Shown here in pieces: positions 7,746-17,648 of a stretch of 64,000 bases of DNA (positions are counted from its first letter, which is position 1; each line of letters opens with the position of its first letter). Source of the stretch: Mycoplasmatota bacterium (GTDB taxonomy: Bacteria; Bacillota_I; Bacilli_A; Haloplasmatales; Haloplasmataceae). A model generated the notes under the pieces. The model did no database searches, was not told the DNA's origin, and saw only the letters and a list, made by a program, of their open reading frames with translations. The stretch covers positions 124,001 through 188,000 of the forward strand of contig CP074573.1 in NCBI GenBank assembly GCA_018394295.1. The letters are read 5' to 3'. The position numbers and the translations under genes are program-made.

Positions 7746-8894
7746 ATGAACAAAAAAGAAATGATTGCCATGCTTTTAGCGGGAGGTAAGGGAACAAGAT
7801 TAGTTGATTTGACAAAAGAGATAGCGAAACCTGCCGTTTATTTTGGGGGAAAGTACCGTATTATAGATTTTTCATTAAGTAATTGTACAAATTCTGGGAT
7901 AGATACAGTAGGGGTATTAACGCAGTATGAACCCCTTGTATTAAATTCATATATTGGAAATGGAAAAGCATGGGACTTAGATGTGATTAATGGGGGTGTG
8001 ACGGTATTACCCCCCTATTCATCTGGTAGAGAGGTACAATGGTATAATGGGACAGCTAGTGCTGTAGCTTTAAACTGTAAATTTATTGATTATTATGAAC
8101 CCTCTTATGTTTTAATATTATCAGGTGATCATATTTATAAAATGGATTATTCGAAGATGTTAGATTATCATATGAAGAATAAGGCAGATTTAACAATATC
8201 TGTGATTGAAGTTCCAATGAGTGAAGCGAGTCGATTTGGGATTATTAATACCTTTGAAAATAATTTAATCAATGAGTTCGAGGAGAAACCTAAGAAACCA
8301 AAGAGTAATTTGGCTTCAATGGGAATTTATATTTTTAATTGGTCAATTTTAAAACAGTTCTTAATGGATGATTTAAAAGAAATAAACTCAACACATGATT
8401 TTGGAAAGGACATTATTCCTAAGATATTGGCCTCTGGGTTAAGATGTTTTGCTTATCCATTTAAAGGCTATTGGAAAGATGTTGGAACAGTGAAGAGTTT
8501 TTGGGATGCGAATATGGACTTGTTAGATAGTAAGTGTGATTTAAATTTATATGATAATTCATGGCCAGTTTATTCAGTTAGTCAACATCTTCCTCCTCAT
8601 TATATTAATGAAGTTAGTGATATTGATGAGGTACTAGTTAACAAAGGATGTATTGTGTATGGATCTGTTCAAAAGTCACTTTTATTTTATCAGGTATATA
8701 TTGATGAGGATTCAGTCGTTAGGCATTCTGTTGTGATGCCGAATGCGAGAATTGAAAAAGGGGCTATATTAGAATATACGATTGTTCAAGAAGGAATTGT
8801 CGTACCAGCCAATACAGTGATTAAAGGGACAAAAGATAATATTATTTTGGTTTCTAAAGTGTATTTAGAAACTTTAAAGCAGGTGGGAAGATGA
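7746..8894 (+). CDS. glgC: Glucose-1-phosphate adenylyltransferase, catalytic subunit
   Basis: It makes ADP-glucose from glucose-1-phosphate and ATP, the committed step of bacterial glycogen synthesis. The nucleotide-binding loop [10 protein letters not shown] is near residue 10, [10 protein letters not shown] marks the metal site, and the C-terminal half is a left-handed beta-helix domain. Length is 382 aa. The frame opens at 7722, but ATG 7746 lies behind AAAGGGGAAGG and gives the standard N-terminus [14 protein letters not shown]. The stop overlaps the glgD start (ATGA), so the two are translationally coupled. No glgA, glgB or glgP lies in this window. Confidence 0.93.
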   Translation: MNKKEMIAMLLAGGKGTRLVDLTKEIAKPAVYFGGKYRIIDFSLSNCTNSGIDTVGVLTQYEPLVLNSYIGNGKAWDLDVINGGVTVLPPYSSGREVQWYNGTASAVALNCKFIDYYEPSYVLILSGDHIYKMDYSKMLDYHMKNKADLTISVIEVPMSEASRFGIINTFENNLINEFEEKPKKPKSNLASMGIYIFNWSILKQFLMDDLKEINSTHDFGKDIIPKILASGLRCFAYPFKGYWKDVGTVKSFWDANMDLLDSKCDLNLYDNSWPVYSVSQHLPPHYINEVSDIDEVLVNKGCIVYGSVQKSLLFYQVYIDEDSVVRHSVVMPNARIEKGAILEYTIVQEGIVVPANTVIKGTKDNIILVSKVYLETLKQVGR

Positions 8895-9907
8895 GTATAA
8901 AGTTTTTAGGGATTATCGATGATACCATTCAGTTTAAAGAATTAGGGGAATTGACTACTTATAGAACGGTTGGAGCGATTCCTTTTGGAGGACATTACCG
9001 GTTAATTGATTTTCCATTGTCCTGTTTTCAACAGGCAAATGTACGTAATGTTGCGATATTTTCAAGTGGTAAGTTTCGTTCTTTACAAGACCATATTGGT
9101 AATGGTGAAATATGGGACTTAAATCGTAAGCGGGATGGTTTGTTTTTTTTTCCTAAGATGAGTGATAAACCATCTGTGATGTTATCCTTTTATCATATTC
9201 ATGACCATATAGAGTATTTATTAAAGAGTCATGAAGATTATGTAGTAATTACAAATTCTTATGTTGTGTCACTTCTTGATTATAAACAGTTGGTTAAAGA
9301 GCATGCGAGAATGAATGTGGATATTAGTGAACTATATTATCAAGATGAGCGATTAAATATTTTTATTTTAAGTCGTAAGTTATTAATTGAACTTGTATTA
9401 GAGGGAATAAATTTTGGATATAATAATATAATTCAGGTCATTGATTTATCGAATAGGTATCATATTGGAAAGATACATTTAGATAAGGAAATCTTACTCT
9501 TAAAGTCAGTGAATGATTATTTTAAAGCGCATATGCGTTTATTAGAACCAACCATATTTAATCGTTTGTTTGTTAAGAATAAACCAATCATCACCAAAAT
9601 AAATGATGCTCCATCGACTTATTATAAAAGAGGTGCAAAAACCTTCAACTCAATCTTATCTAACGGTATAATTTCTGAAGGATTGGTAGAAAATAGTATT
9701 GTATTTGATTCAGTGATTATAGGTAAGAATACACACATTAATAATTCAATTATAAATGAGAAATGTATCATTGGTTCAGGAAGTCTATTAGAAAATGTTA
9801 TATTAGATAAAGAATGTATTATTGCTCCAAATGTTTGTATTAAAGGAGAAATTAACCATCCTGTGATGTTTTCCAAGTATACAAAAATTGCCAAGTATAA
9901 TTTATAG
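8891..9907 (+). CDS. glgD: Glucose-1-phosphate adenylyltransferase regulatory subunit GlgD
   Basis: This is a GlgC paralogue that in Gram-positive bacteria forms a hetero-oligomer with GlgC and tunes its activity. It keeps the fold ([25 protein letters not shown]) but lacks the GGKGTRL catalytic loop at the N-terminus, as in other GlgD proteins. At 338 aa it is somewhat shorter than the usual 370 or so. It overlaps glgC by 4 nt. Within the C-terminal beta-helix the hexad pattern [20 protein letters not shown] is clear. Confidence 0.9.
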   Translation: MSIKFLGIIDDTIQFKELGELTTYRTVGAIPFGGHYRLIDFPLSCFQQANVRNVAIFSSGKFRSLQDHIGNGEIWDLNRKRDGLFFFPKMSDKPSVMLSFYHIHDHIEYLLKSHEDYVVITNSYVVSLLDYKQLVKEHARMNVDISELYYQDERLNIFILSRKLLIELVLEGINFGYNNIIQVIDLSNRYHIGKIHLDKEILLLKSVNDYFKAHMRLLEPTIFNRLFVKNKPIITKINDAPSTYYKRGAKTFNSILSNGIISEGLVENSIVFDSVIIGKNTHINNSIINEKCIIGSGSLLENVILDKECIIAPNVCIKGEINHPVMFSKYTKIAKYNL

Positions 9908-9938
9908 TTGAAGTAATCGCTTTCATATTTAAATGTCA

Positions 9939-9966
9939 TTGAATTTTCCATAAAATAGGTTATAAT
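9939..9966 (+). promoter_or_regulatory. Promoter of eno
   Basis: TTGAAT (9939-9944) and TATAAT (9961-9966) are separated by 16 nt, about 42 nt ahead of the eno start. Confidence 0.65.
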
Positions 9967-9993
9967 TAAATTGTGAAAAAAAATGAAAACTAA

Positions 9994-11304
<1,311 letters not shown>

Positions 11305-11321
11305 GACAATTAATTAATGAT

Positions 11322-11349
11322 AAAAAAGGCACCGATTTTGGTGCTTTTT
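11322..11349 (+). terminator. Terminator of eno
   Basis: The stem GCACC / GGTGC is extended by A-T pairs, with loop GATTTT and a T5 tail. Confidence 0.8.
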
Positions 11350-11369
11350 CTATCACTGTCTAAAAAATG

Positions 11370-11398
11370 TTTACAATATGAGAAATATGGTTTATAAT
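11370..11398 (+). promoter_or_regulatory. Promoter of secG
   Basis: TTTACA (11370-11375) and TATAAT (11393-11398) are separated by 17 nt, 34 nt before the secG start. Confidence 0.65.
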
Positions 11399-11431
11399 AG
11401 TAAGGGATTATATAAACTAAGGAGGCTACCT

Positions 11432-11653
11432 ATGAATTTTCTAGATTGGTTTTTATTAATAGATGCTATGATTGTAATCACGTTTGTAGCTTTACAAGAA
11501 TCTAAGGGTGGATTAGGCGAAGCATTAACAGGCGCTAATACCGAATTATTTAAGAATCAAAAAGAACGCGGTGTTGAATTATTTTTAAGTCGTGGGACAT
11601 TGGTTTCGGTTATAATATTTATTGTATTGGCAGTTCTTACTAAGCAATTTTAA
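11432..11653 (+). CDS. secG: Preprotein translocase subunit SecG
   Basis: This small membrane subunit of the SecYEG channel aids protein export. It has 73 residues, two transmembrane helices (about residues 3-20 and 53-71) and the conserved cytoplasmic motif ALQESKGGLGEAL between them. ATG 11432 follows AAGGAGG. The frame is open from 11378 but lacks a ribosome site there. It is the usual neighbour of eno and smpB. The rnr gene that often lies between secG and smpB in Bacillota is absent here. Confidence 0.9.
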   Translation: MNFLDWFLLIDAMIVITFVALQESKGGLGEALTGANTELFKNQKERGVELFLSRGTLVSVIIFIVLAVLTKQF

Positions 11654-11656
11654 TTG

Positions 11657-11685
11657 AAAATCCCGTAGATCTTCGGGATTTTTTT
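11657..11685 (+). terminator. Terminator of secG
   Basis: AAAATCCCG / CGGGATTTT with loop TAGATCTT is followed by a T-run. Confidence 0.85.
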
Positions 11686-11745
11686 GTTTTAAATTATAAT
11701 TTTATGTGATAAACTAAATGTAGAATGGAATAAGGGTGTGATAGT

Positions 11746-12213
11746 ATGCCAAAAGGATTTGGAAAGATTATTGCGCAAAATAAAAAGGCTTATCATGATT
11801 ATTTTATTGAAGATACTTATGAAGCTGGTATTGTGTTAGAAGGTACTGAAATAAAATCGATTAGACAAGGGAAAGCAAGTATTAAGGATGCTTATGCTCA
11901 TATTGATAGTAATCAAGCATATATTAATAATATGCATATAACACAATATGATTTTGGGACAAAAGGTAATCATGAACCAACAAGAACAAGAAGATTGCTT
12001 TTACATAAAAAAGAAATTAGTCGTTTATTTGGATTACAACAACAGCAAGGGTATTCATTAATTCCTTTAAAGTTGTATTTAAAGGATGGATTTGCTAAGT
12101 TAGAGATTGCTTTAGCTAAGGGGAAAAAGCAGTATGATAAAAGAGAAGCGCTTAAGATAAAAGATTCAAATAGACAGATAGAAAGAGCGATGAAAGATAA
12201 ATATAGGGGGTAA
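11746..12213 (+). CDS. smpB: SsrA-binding protein SmpB
   Basis: It binds tmRNA and delivers it to stalled ribosomes for trans-translation. It has 155 residues, the standard length. Conserved stretches include [38 protein letters not shown] and the basic C-terminal tail [14 protein letters not shown], which enters the ribosomal mRNA channel. It starts at ATG 11746. Its partner RNA ssrA lies 0.7 kb downstream, with two small membrane-protein genes in between. Confidence 0.96.
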   Translation: MPKGFGKIIAQNKKAYHDYFIEDTYEAGIVLEGTEIKSIRQGKASIKDAYAHIDSNQAYINNMHITQYDFGTKGNHEPTRTRRLLLHKKEISRLFGLQQQQGYSLIPLKLYLKDGFAKLEIALAKGKKQYDKREALKIKDSNRQIERAMKDKYRG

Positions 12214-12219
12214 TGGTTA

Positions 12220-12537
12220 ATGGGAGAAGATATGTTTCCTAAAGAGTATACAGATGAGGAATTAGAAAAGATAGCGATAAGACGGATTAAGTTAAGAAGA
12301 AATATGTGTTCAAAAATCTTTTCTTATATCGTTGTAAATCTATTTCTTATTATAATCTACTTTTTGACAAAAGATCCTGATGATAAGGGAATGCCTTGGT
12401 TTGTTTGGCCATTATCAATTTGGGGTGTTGCGTTAATATTAAATATATCAAAGTCGATACAGGAATTAAGATTTACATATAATACAAAAGTATTAAATAA
12501 AGAAGTAGAAAAAATAAAAAGAAGTTTAAAAAATTAG
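12220..12537 (+). CDS. 2TM-domain membrane protein (first paralogue)
   Basis: This 105-residue protein has a charged N-terminal helix, two hydrophobic helices (about residues 34-50 and 61-78) with PWFVWPLSIWG between them, and a basic amphipathic C-terminal tail. The layout fits the small 2TM domain family of unknown function. It starts 6 nt after smpB, so it is probably co-transcribed. It is a clear paralogue of the next gene. Confidence 0.7.
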   Translation: MGEDMFPKEYTDEELEKIAIRRIKLRRNMCSKIFSYIVVNLFLIIIYFLTKDPDDKGMPWFVWPLSIWGVALILNISKSIQELRFTYNTKVLNKEVEKIKRSLKN

Positions 12538-12549
12538 GGAGGATATAAA

Positions 12550-12879
12550 ATGGATAAATTTGATTTCTCAAAAAAAGAGTTTTCTGAAGAAGAGTTAATT
12601 AATCTAGCGAAAAAAAGAATTAAAATAAAAAGAGAATTGTATTCTCATATCGCAGCTTATGTTTTCGTCAATGCATTTTTACTTTTTATTTATTATTTTA
12701 GTTCTGATTTTGATTTTAATTTTGATGTTACTTTTTGGCCAGGTTGGGTTTTAGCTGGTTGGGGTCTAGGTTTATTGTTTCATATTTTTGAAACAATACA
12801 AGAACTTAATTTTAAATATAACGCTAATGTGATAAATAAAGAGATGGAAAAAATTAAAAAGCATATTAAGCCAGAATAA
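12550..12879 (+). CDS. 2TM-domain membrane protein (second paralogue)
   Basis: This 109-residue protein is colinear with the preceding gene product: the N-terminal EEELINLAKKRIKIKRELYS matches EELEKIAIRRIKLRRNM, then come two helices with WPGWVLAGWGLG between them, and then FETIQELNFKYNANVINKEM. ATG 12550 follows AGGGAGG. Function unknown. Its end lies directly at the ssrA promoter. Confidence 0.7.
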   Translation: MDKFDFSKKEFSEEELINLAKKRIKIKRELYSHIAAYVFVNAFLLFIYYFSSDFDFNFDVTFWPGWVLAGWGLGLLFHIFETIQELNFKYNANVINKEMEKIKKHIKPE

Positions 12880-12881
12880 CA

Positions 12882-12909
12882 TTGACAATATATGTGAAAA
12901 TGTTATAAT
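12882..12909 (+). promoter_or_regulatory. Consensus promoter of ssrA
   Basis: A perfect -35 TTGACA (12882-12887) and a perfect -10 TATAAT (12904-12909) are separated by 16 nt. It begins 3 nt after the preceding stop codon. A hairpin CCGGGA / TCCCGG (12916-12931) lies between the expected start site and the mature tmRNA 5' end. Confidence 0.9.
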
Positions 12910-12946
12910 TATTATCCGGGAGTAATCCCGGGTAATATATAAATAT

Positions 12947-13300
12947 GGGGATGTTACGGATTCGACGGGGGCATTTGAACTTGATAAGCAGGTCGTGCTT
13001 AACATCACGTTAAACTGTAGAGGTTTAAATAACCGGAAAAAATAATTTACAATTCGCAGCTTAATTAAATAAGCTCGGCTCCATTCGACTATTGCCCATG
13101 TAGTTGTCTAGGGGCTCATTGATAGTGGGCTACGCTAACATCCGCCTCCTTAGGATGTTAGAAGAAGATGAATAAGGATCGCTAGCAAATAGCCTGTCTA
13201 TCGGCAGTTTGTTCGTTAAATTTTAAAGATAGTCTAAACCTGTAGAAAGTCAAGTGTTCGGTGTTTTCGGACGCGGGTTCGACTCCCGCCATCTCCACCA
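12947..13300 (+). ncRNA. ssrA: Transfer-messenger RNA (tmRNA)
   Basis: This is the trans-translation RNA. The 5' end GGGGATGTTACGGATTCGAC and the 3' end GGGTTCGACTCCCGCCATCT plus CCACCA form the alanyl-tRNA-like domain, with encoded CCA. Length is about 354 nt. The tag frame ends at GCAGCTTAA (13056-13064) and reads GKNNLQFAA, preceded by an ACC (Thr) codon. The tag would therefore be about 9-10 residues, ending in Phe-Ala-Ala. The exact resume codon cannot be fixed by eye. It has its own promoter and works with SmpB encoded just upstream. Confidence 0.95.
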
Positions 13301-13354
13301 TGATATTTACGTACAAAATAATCAAATAATATAGATATAACTATTGAAATTAAC

Positions 13355-13391
13355 ATGTCTTTGATTTATGATATAATCAAGGACTTTTTTA
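13355..13391 (+). terminator. Terminator after ssrA, member of a repeated family
   Basis: The stem GTC(T)TTGAT / ATCAAGGAC is followed by six T, with TTATGATATA in the loop. Nearly the same element, including the loop sequence, recurs at 58497-58535 and 62072-62104. Confidence 0.75.
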
Positions 13392-13508
13392 TTTGACAAA
13401 AATAGTCAATTTAGAAATACGTCAAAATCAAAATAAAATGAGGAAAATGGACGCGGATATGGTGGAGAGGGGTCCACCAAGTTAAATTAAATATAAAGGA
13501 GTGAAATA

Positions 13509-14642
13509 ATGTCTGAAAGTAATGAAAAAGTTTCTAGTATATCAAATCTTATGCAAGAGCAAGGATTTAATTATCAATTCTTTTATTTCCTATATAAATT
13601 AATGAATAGTAAACGGGGAGAGACTATAAGATACGAAGAAGTAGATGATATATCAATTGTTAGAATAAATAAAATGGAGGTATATCAATTAAAATATCTA
13701 ACTTCGAGTAATATATCTGATTTGTCTGAAGCTTTTTGGAAAACACTTTATAATTGGGGTAGTTTACAAGGAATTAATTTTAGTAATACAACATTTTTTA
13801 TAGTTACAAACGCATTAATAACAAATAAACTAGTAAAATATATTGAAAAATATCAAGAAAACGTGTGTACTTTTTCCGATATAAAACGTAGAATAGAGGA
13901 TTATAAAAATAATACTTCGAATGAGGATATTGAGAAATACATTAGTGATGTAATAGAAAATAAGAATATGAGTTCTATTCTCAAAAATATAAAATTTATT
14001 CAAGATATTAATATAATCGAAAAAATTTATGATAATCTTTATAGATTTCTAATTCCTGAAGAAAAACAAATATTATTTTTAAAAAAACTAATTGGGGAAT
14101 TAAAATTAAGACAATTTAAAGATACAAATGAAAAGAAAAAATTTGAGGTTACATTTGAAGAGTATTTTAAATTTGGTTGTAAATTAGCTGATCGAATAAG
14201 ATCTAATAAATTTGTTGAATCATTTTATGAATGTAATAATATTAAAGATTTTATAAAAAAGTTCTTTATTGTTCAAGCTCAAGATATTGGTGTAGTAAAT
14301 GATGAAGACGACATTATAACACTATCAACAAATTATTTGAATTATATAAATAATATGATAGAAATAATGAAATATAAATTTGCAACAGATAAAGAAATAG
14401 ATGATAGTTTAAAGTTTGTTATACAAAATTGGAAGAGTGTTTTTATGGAATGTAAAAGACTAATAGCTGATGATATATCTAAAGGTAAGAAGTGCTTTAC
14501 AGATACATTAAATAAAAATATAAAAATTGGTAATATAAGTTTAGAGGATATTACTAGTAAGGGATGTTTTTTAAAATTATCTGATGAATTAAGAATAGGT
14601 TGGTTGCCAAAATGGGAGGAGAAATATAAAAATGAGGAGTAA
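13509..14642 (+). CDS. ABC-three-component system effector: Cap4-like dsDNA nuclease domain protein
   Basis: This 377-residue protein is the first gene of a three-gene unit. The N-terminal region (about residues 17-110) matches the Cap4/DUF4297-type nuclease pattern: FNYQFFYFLYKLM, then YEEVDDISIV, then VYQLKY, the restriction-like D...QxK core, then DLSEAFWKTLYNWG. The remainder is probably the helical C-terminal domain typical of ABC-3C effectors. It would cleave DNA when the partner ATPase senses infection. It overlaps the next gene by 11 nt. Family placement is by pattern recognition; the defence role is inferred from the family. Confidence 0.75.
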   Translation: MSESNEKVSSISNLMQEQGFNYQFFYFLYKLMNSKRGETIRYEEVDDISIVRINKMEVYQLKYLTSSNISDLSEAFWKTLYNWGSLQGINFSNTTFFIVTNALITNKLVKYIEKYQENVCTFSDIKRRIEDYKNNTSNEDIEKYISDVIENKNMSSILKNIKFIQDINIIEKIYDNLYRFLIPEEKQILFLKKLIGELKLRQFKDTNEKKKFEVTFEEYFKFGCKLADRIRSNKFVESFYECNNIKDFIKKFFIVQAQDIGVVNDEDDIITLSTNYLNYINNMIEIMKYKFATDKEIDDSLKFVIQNWKSVFMECKRLIADDISKGKKCFTDTLNKNIKIGNISLEDITSKGCFLKLSDELRIGWLPKWEEKYKNEE

Positions 14643-15075
14643 GTATAAAAATTTTAACACAACAATAATTATTTTACTTACTTATTTAATTAAATTTGAA
14701 AAAATCGAAGTATTAAATGTTTATTTTATAGTAGCTTTTTACAGTAATAATACACTTTTAGATGAATTTGAGAAGAAGAAAAAAATTTACAGTAGTCTAG
14801 TAGATTATAGTATTGAATTTCCTGATTATATTGAAATAACCAAAAATAGAATAGATTATTATTATGAATCTATTGCGGAATCATTGTTGTTCTTATCTGA
14901 ATGTTCTTTAATTGATTTAAAAGGTAATCAGATAATATTAAATAAGGATATTTATACAAAATATAATTTAAATAATATTTCTACTAAAAGAATGGAAATT
15001 TGTATTAAACTAACTGGTAACATATTTAAAATAAAGACACAAGAATTATTCTTGCGTACTGGGGTGATATTATGA
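14632..15075 (+). CDS. ABC-three-component system middle component
   Basis: This 147-residue protein sits between the nuclease-like and ATPase genes and overlaps both (11 nt and 4 nt). It is predicted to be soluble and mostly helical, with a winged-helix-like C-terminal part (residues about 80-145). Middle components of ABC-3C systems are small, divergent proteins in this position and are thought to bridge the effector and ATPase. The assignment rests on gene order more than on sequence. Confidence 0.6.
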   Translation: MRSKYKNFNTTIIILLTYLIKFEKIEVLNVYFIVAFYSNNTLLDEFEKKKKIYSSLVDYSIEFPDYIEITKNRIDYYYESIAESLLFLSECSLIDLKGNQIILNKDIYTKYNLNNISTKRMEICIKLTGNIFKIKTQELFLRTGVIL

Positions 15076-16817
15076 AATTTCATATAAAAAAAATAGTGTT
15101 ATGGAAAAAAGATGGAACAATTAAAACCCATAATTTTAAAAATAATAAAATAAATATAATAAAAGGTAGTAGTAATACTGGAAAAAGTAGTTTCTTTAGT
15201 GTATTAGACTATTGTTTTTTGTCATCTGGAAAGGATATACCAAGTGAAATAGATAGACAAGTTAATTGGTATGGTATTGAATTTAAATTAAATGATCAAA
15301 ATTATTTTATTGGTAGGGAAAGCGGTGAAACTAATAAAGCTAGTAACAATGTATATTTTAGTAACTTTCTTCCAAAAAATGTAGATAAGAAAAATTCTAG
15401 TATAAAGAATATTAAAGAAATAATAAATAAAAAATTTAATTTAGATTCAGAAAAACATCGTGCTTATGGTGGCCCAGCAACTGTAAAAAATAGCAAATTA
15501 TCATATAGGCCATTTTTACTTTTTAACACTATATCACAAGAAATAATAAGTAGTAAAGATCAATTTTTTGATAAACTGAATAATAGACAATATTTAGGAA
15601 CTTTCCCTGCAGCAATGGATATAGCCTTGGGAATATATACTTTAGATAAATTAGAATTACTTGTACAGAAAAAAAAATTAGAAGATAAATTAAATAAAAT
15701 AAATAATGATGATGATAATGAAAGTAACAAATATCATAAGTATATTGACAGCCTTTTTAAAGAAGCTTCAGAGTTAGGGGTCAATACATTATCATGTACA
15801 TCTTTAGGTGATCTAAGAGAACAGTTTAATAATAATTTATATACTTCAAAGATATATAATAATGATATGTATAGGCTTAAAGAAAAAGAATTTAAATTAA
15901 TTCAAAAGTTACGGAGTCTTGAAAGTTATAATAATGAACTAAATAAAAGTGAGAGATTATTTGATAAAGAGGAAGAGGAAAATAACGTTATAAAATATTT
16001 TGATAAATATAAACAAACAAGCCTTTTAGCCGAATATTTTATAGAAGCAATTACAGAAGAATTAATGAGATTAAAAAAAGATAAGAAATTAATAACAGAA
16101 ATAAGAATAGATGTTAATGAGAGAATAAAAGTGATAAAAGAAAGTTTGGATAGTGTACAAAAAGATATAAAGAGAATTAGTAATCAAATATCTTTAGAAA
16201 ATAATTATAAGGATTATATAGAGTTATTAGGGAAAATTAAAATAATAGATTTTATTAGTAAAAATGAAAAACAAGATATAGACGAAAATAATATCAAAAA
16301 AATTGAAAAAGAATTAAAAAAGTTAGAAAAAAAATTAGAAAAATATCCAAACAAAGATAGTGTTCTGTTTGATATAAATGAAATTTTAAATGAAAATTTA
16401 GAAAAATTAAAGGTATATATAAAGGGATATGAAAATAAAAACTTAAAAGCTTTCTTTAATATGTCTAAGAAAAAATTAGAATTTAAATTATATGATTATA
16501 AGGAAATCCTTGGTAGTGAATCTAATTTTATGATTGAACACTTACTATTATTTACATCATTACATCAATATGCAAAAGACTATTATGATAAATTTATCTT
16601 ATCATTTTTAGTTATAGATTATTTAAGTAAACCATACAATGTGGAATTACCTGAAGATTTAAAAACATTTAAAGGAGTTTTATCTTATTTATGTATTTTT
16701 TTAAAGAACATAAAAGATTTTCAGTTAATAATAATTGATAAATTAGATTATCAACATTATGTAGATAAAGATAATAAACAGTTAATATATAATTTAAATT
16801 TTGATACATTAGTATAA
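15072..16817 (+). CDS. ABC-three-component system ATPase (DUF3732-like, SMC/RecN type)
   Basis: This 581-residue ATPase has Walker A GSSNTGKSSF (residues 32-41), followed by the family-typical FSVLDYCFLSSGKDIPSEI, a long charged coiled-coil middle (about residues 190-440) and a C-terminal lobe. In that lobe FLVIDYLSKPYN corresponds to the usual Walker B segment of DUF3732 proteins, and FQLIIIDKLDYQHY to the H-loop segment. The Walker B Glu/Gln region reads YLSK rather than the more common QPSQ. Length and domain order indicate a complete protein. It is the sensor/motor of the 13509-16817 operon. Confidence 0.75.
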   Translation: MKFHIKKIVLWKKDGTIKTHNFKNNKINIIKGSSNTGKSSFFSVLDYCFLSSGKDIPSEIDRQVNWYGIEFKLNDQNYFIGRESGETNKASNNVYFSNFLPKNVDKKNSSIKNIKEIINKKFNLDSEKHRAYGGPATVKNSKLSYRPFLLFNTISQEIISSKDQFFDKLNNRQYLGTFPAAMDIALGIYTLDKLELLVQKKKLEDKLNKINNDDDNESNKYHKYIDSLFKEASELGVNTLSCTSLGDLREQFNNNLYTSKIYNNDMYRLKEKEFKLIQKLRSLESYNNELNKSERLFDKEEEENNVIKYFDKYKQTSLLAEYFIEAITEELMRLKKDKKLITEIRIDVNERIKVIKESLDSVQKDIKRISNQISLENNYKDYIELLGKIKIIDFISKNEKQDIDENNIKKIEKELKKLEKKLEKYPNKDSVLFDINEILNENLEKLKVYIKGYENKNLKAFFNMSKKKLEFKLYDYKEILGSESNFMIEHLLLFTSLHQYAKDYYDKFILSFLVIDYLSKPYNVELPEDLKTFKGVLSYLCIFLKNIKDFQLIIIDKLDYQHYVDKDNKQLIYNLNFDTLV

Positions 16818-17066
16818 GATTTTAAAAGAATTAATAGAAAACCTTTATTGAGTAAATAAGAATGAAATATATTATGTTTATAAGTTAAATAAAATTTATC
16901 ATTATTAAGAATAAATGTTAAAAATATTTAATTAATCAATTATTTTTAGCAATATTTTGCAAAAAAATATAGAAAAATAGAATTGAATATTTTATGATTT
17001 AATAAAGGAAAAGGCTTTCTAAAATATAAATAATAATAATCGAATAATATATTTTTGGGGGAATAT

Positions 17067-17648
17067 ATGAAAAAAACGTTAATTATTTTAGTGTTTGGTA
17101 TATCTGGGTCGGGTAAAAGTACGTTAAGAGATTATATTATAAAAAATACAGATGAAATATATAAATTAATAGCTGTAACTGATAGAAGTCCTAGAACTGG
17201 TGAGCAAGATAAAATCGATAAATATTTTTTAAGTGAAATGGATTTTTTTAAAAAAAAGAATCAAGGAGAATTATGTATAATTAATAGACTTTATAATACT
17301 AATTATGCATTTTTTAAAAATGATTTTACCTCAGGAAAAATTTTATTAGGGGAATTACATTATTCGGCTATAGATAGCTTCAAAGCATATCATCAAAATA
17401 CGATCCTCTTATATATTAAAATTAAATCCAAAGAAAAAATTATAGATGCAATAGAACAGCGAGATAAAAATATTGTAAATAATAGTATTCGGATAAAATA
17501 CATAGAAGAAGAAAAAAAAGCTTTATATAAATTAGAAAAACAAGGGATTTTTGATTATAGTTTTGAAAATAATTATGATGAAGAAAGCAAAATAAAATTT
17601 GTTGGGATAATTAAAAAAATTATTAAAGATTATGGGGAGAAATTTTAA
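17067..17648 (+). CDS. P-loop nucleotide kinase (guanylate-kinase-like)
   Basis: This 193-residue protein has Walker A GISGSGKST (residues 11-19) and the segment TDRSPRTGEQD, which resembles the substrate-binding loop of guanylate kinases (TTRxPRxGE). GELHYSAIDSFKAYHQ sits where GMP kinases contain their Y-G/D loop. A lid region rich in Lys and Glu follows. It could phosphorylate a (modified) nucleoside monophosphate. ATG 17067 is behind GGGGG. The frame opens at 17055 with a TTG that lies on the ribosome site. It is the first gene of a four-gene unit, and its stop is directly followed by the next ATG. Confidence 0.7.
   Translation: MKKTLIILVFGISGSGKSTLRDYIIKNTDEIYKLIAVTDRSPRTGEQDKIDKYFLSEMDFFKKKNQGELCIINRLYNTNYAFFKNDFTSGKILLGELHYSAIDSFKAYHQNTILLYIKIKSKEKIIDAIEQRDKNIVNNSIRIKYIEEEKKALYKLEKQGIFDYSFENNYDEESKIKFVGIIKKIIKDYGEKF

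Noticed and set aside
7633-7815. Minus-strand 60-codon frame ahead of glgC
   Set aside because: It covers a perfect terminator hairpin and the glgC start region, with no ribosome site.
9622-9951. Minus-strand frame of 109 codons over the end of glgD
   Set aside because: It is a shadow of the glgD reading frame; the opposite strand carries the promoter of eno in the same place.
12772-13008. Minus-strand frame overlapping the 2TM gene and ssrA
   Set aside because: It is antisense to a confident coding gene and to tmRNA and has no ribosome site.
13449-13481. Possible attachment site: GGACGCGG and CCACCA near ssrA resemble the tmRNA 3' end, and TGGTGGAGA (13458-13466) is its inverted 9-mer
   Set aside because: No direct copy of the tmRNA 3' end was found downstream and no integrase gene is present, so an att site cannot be supported.
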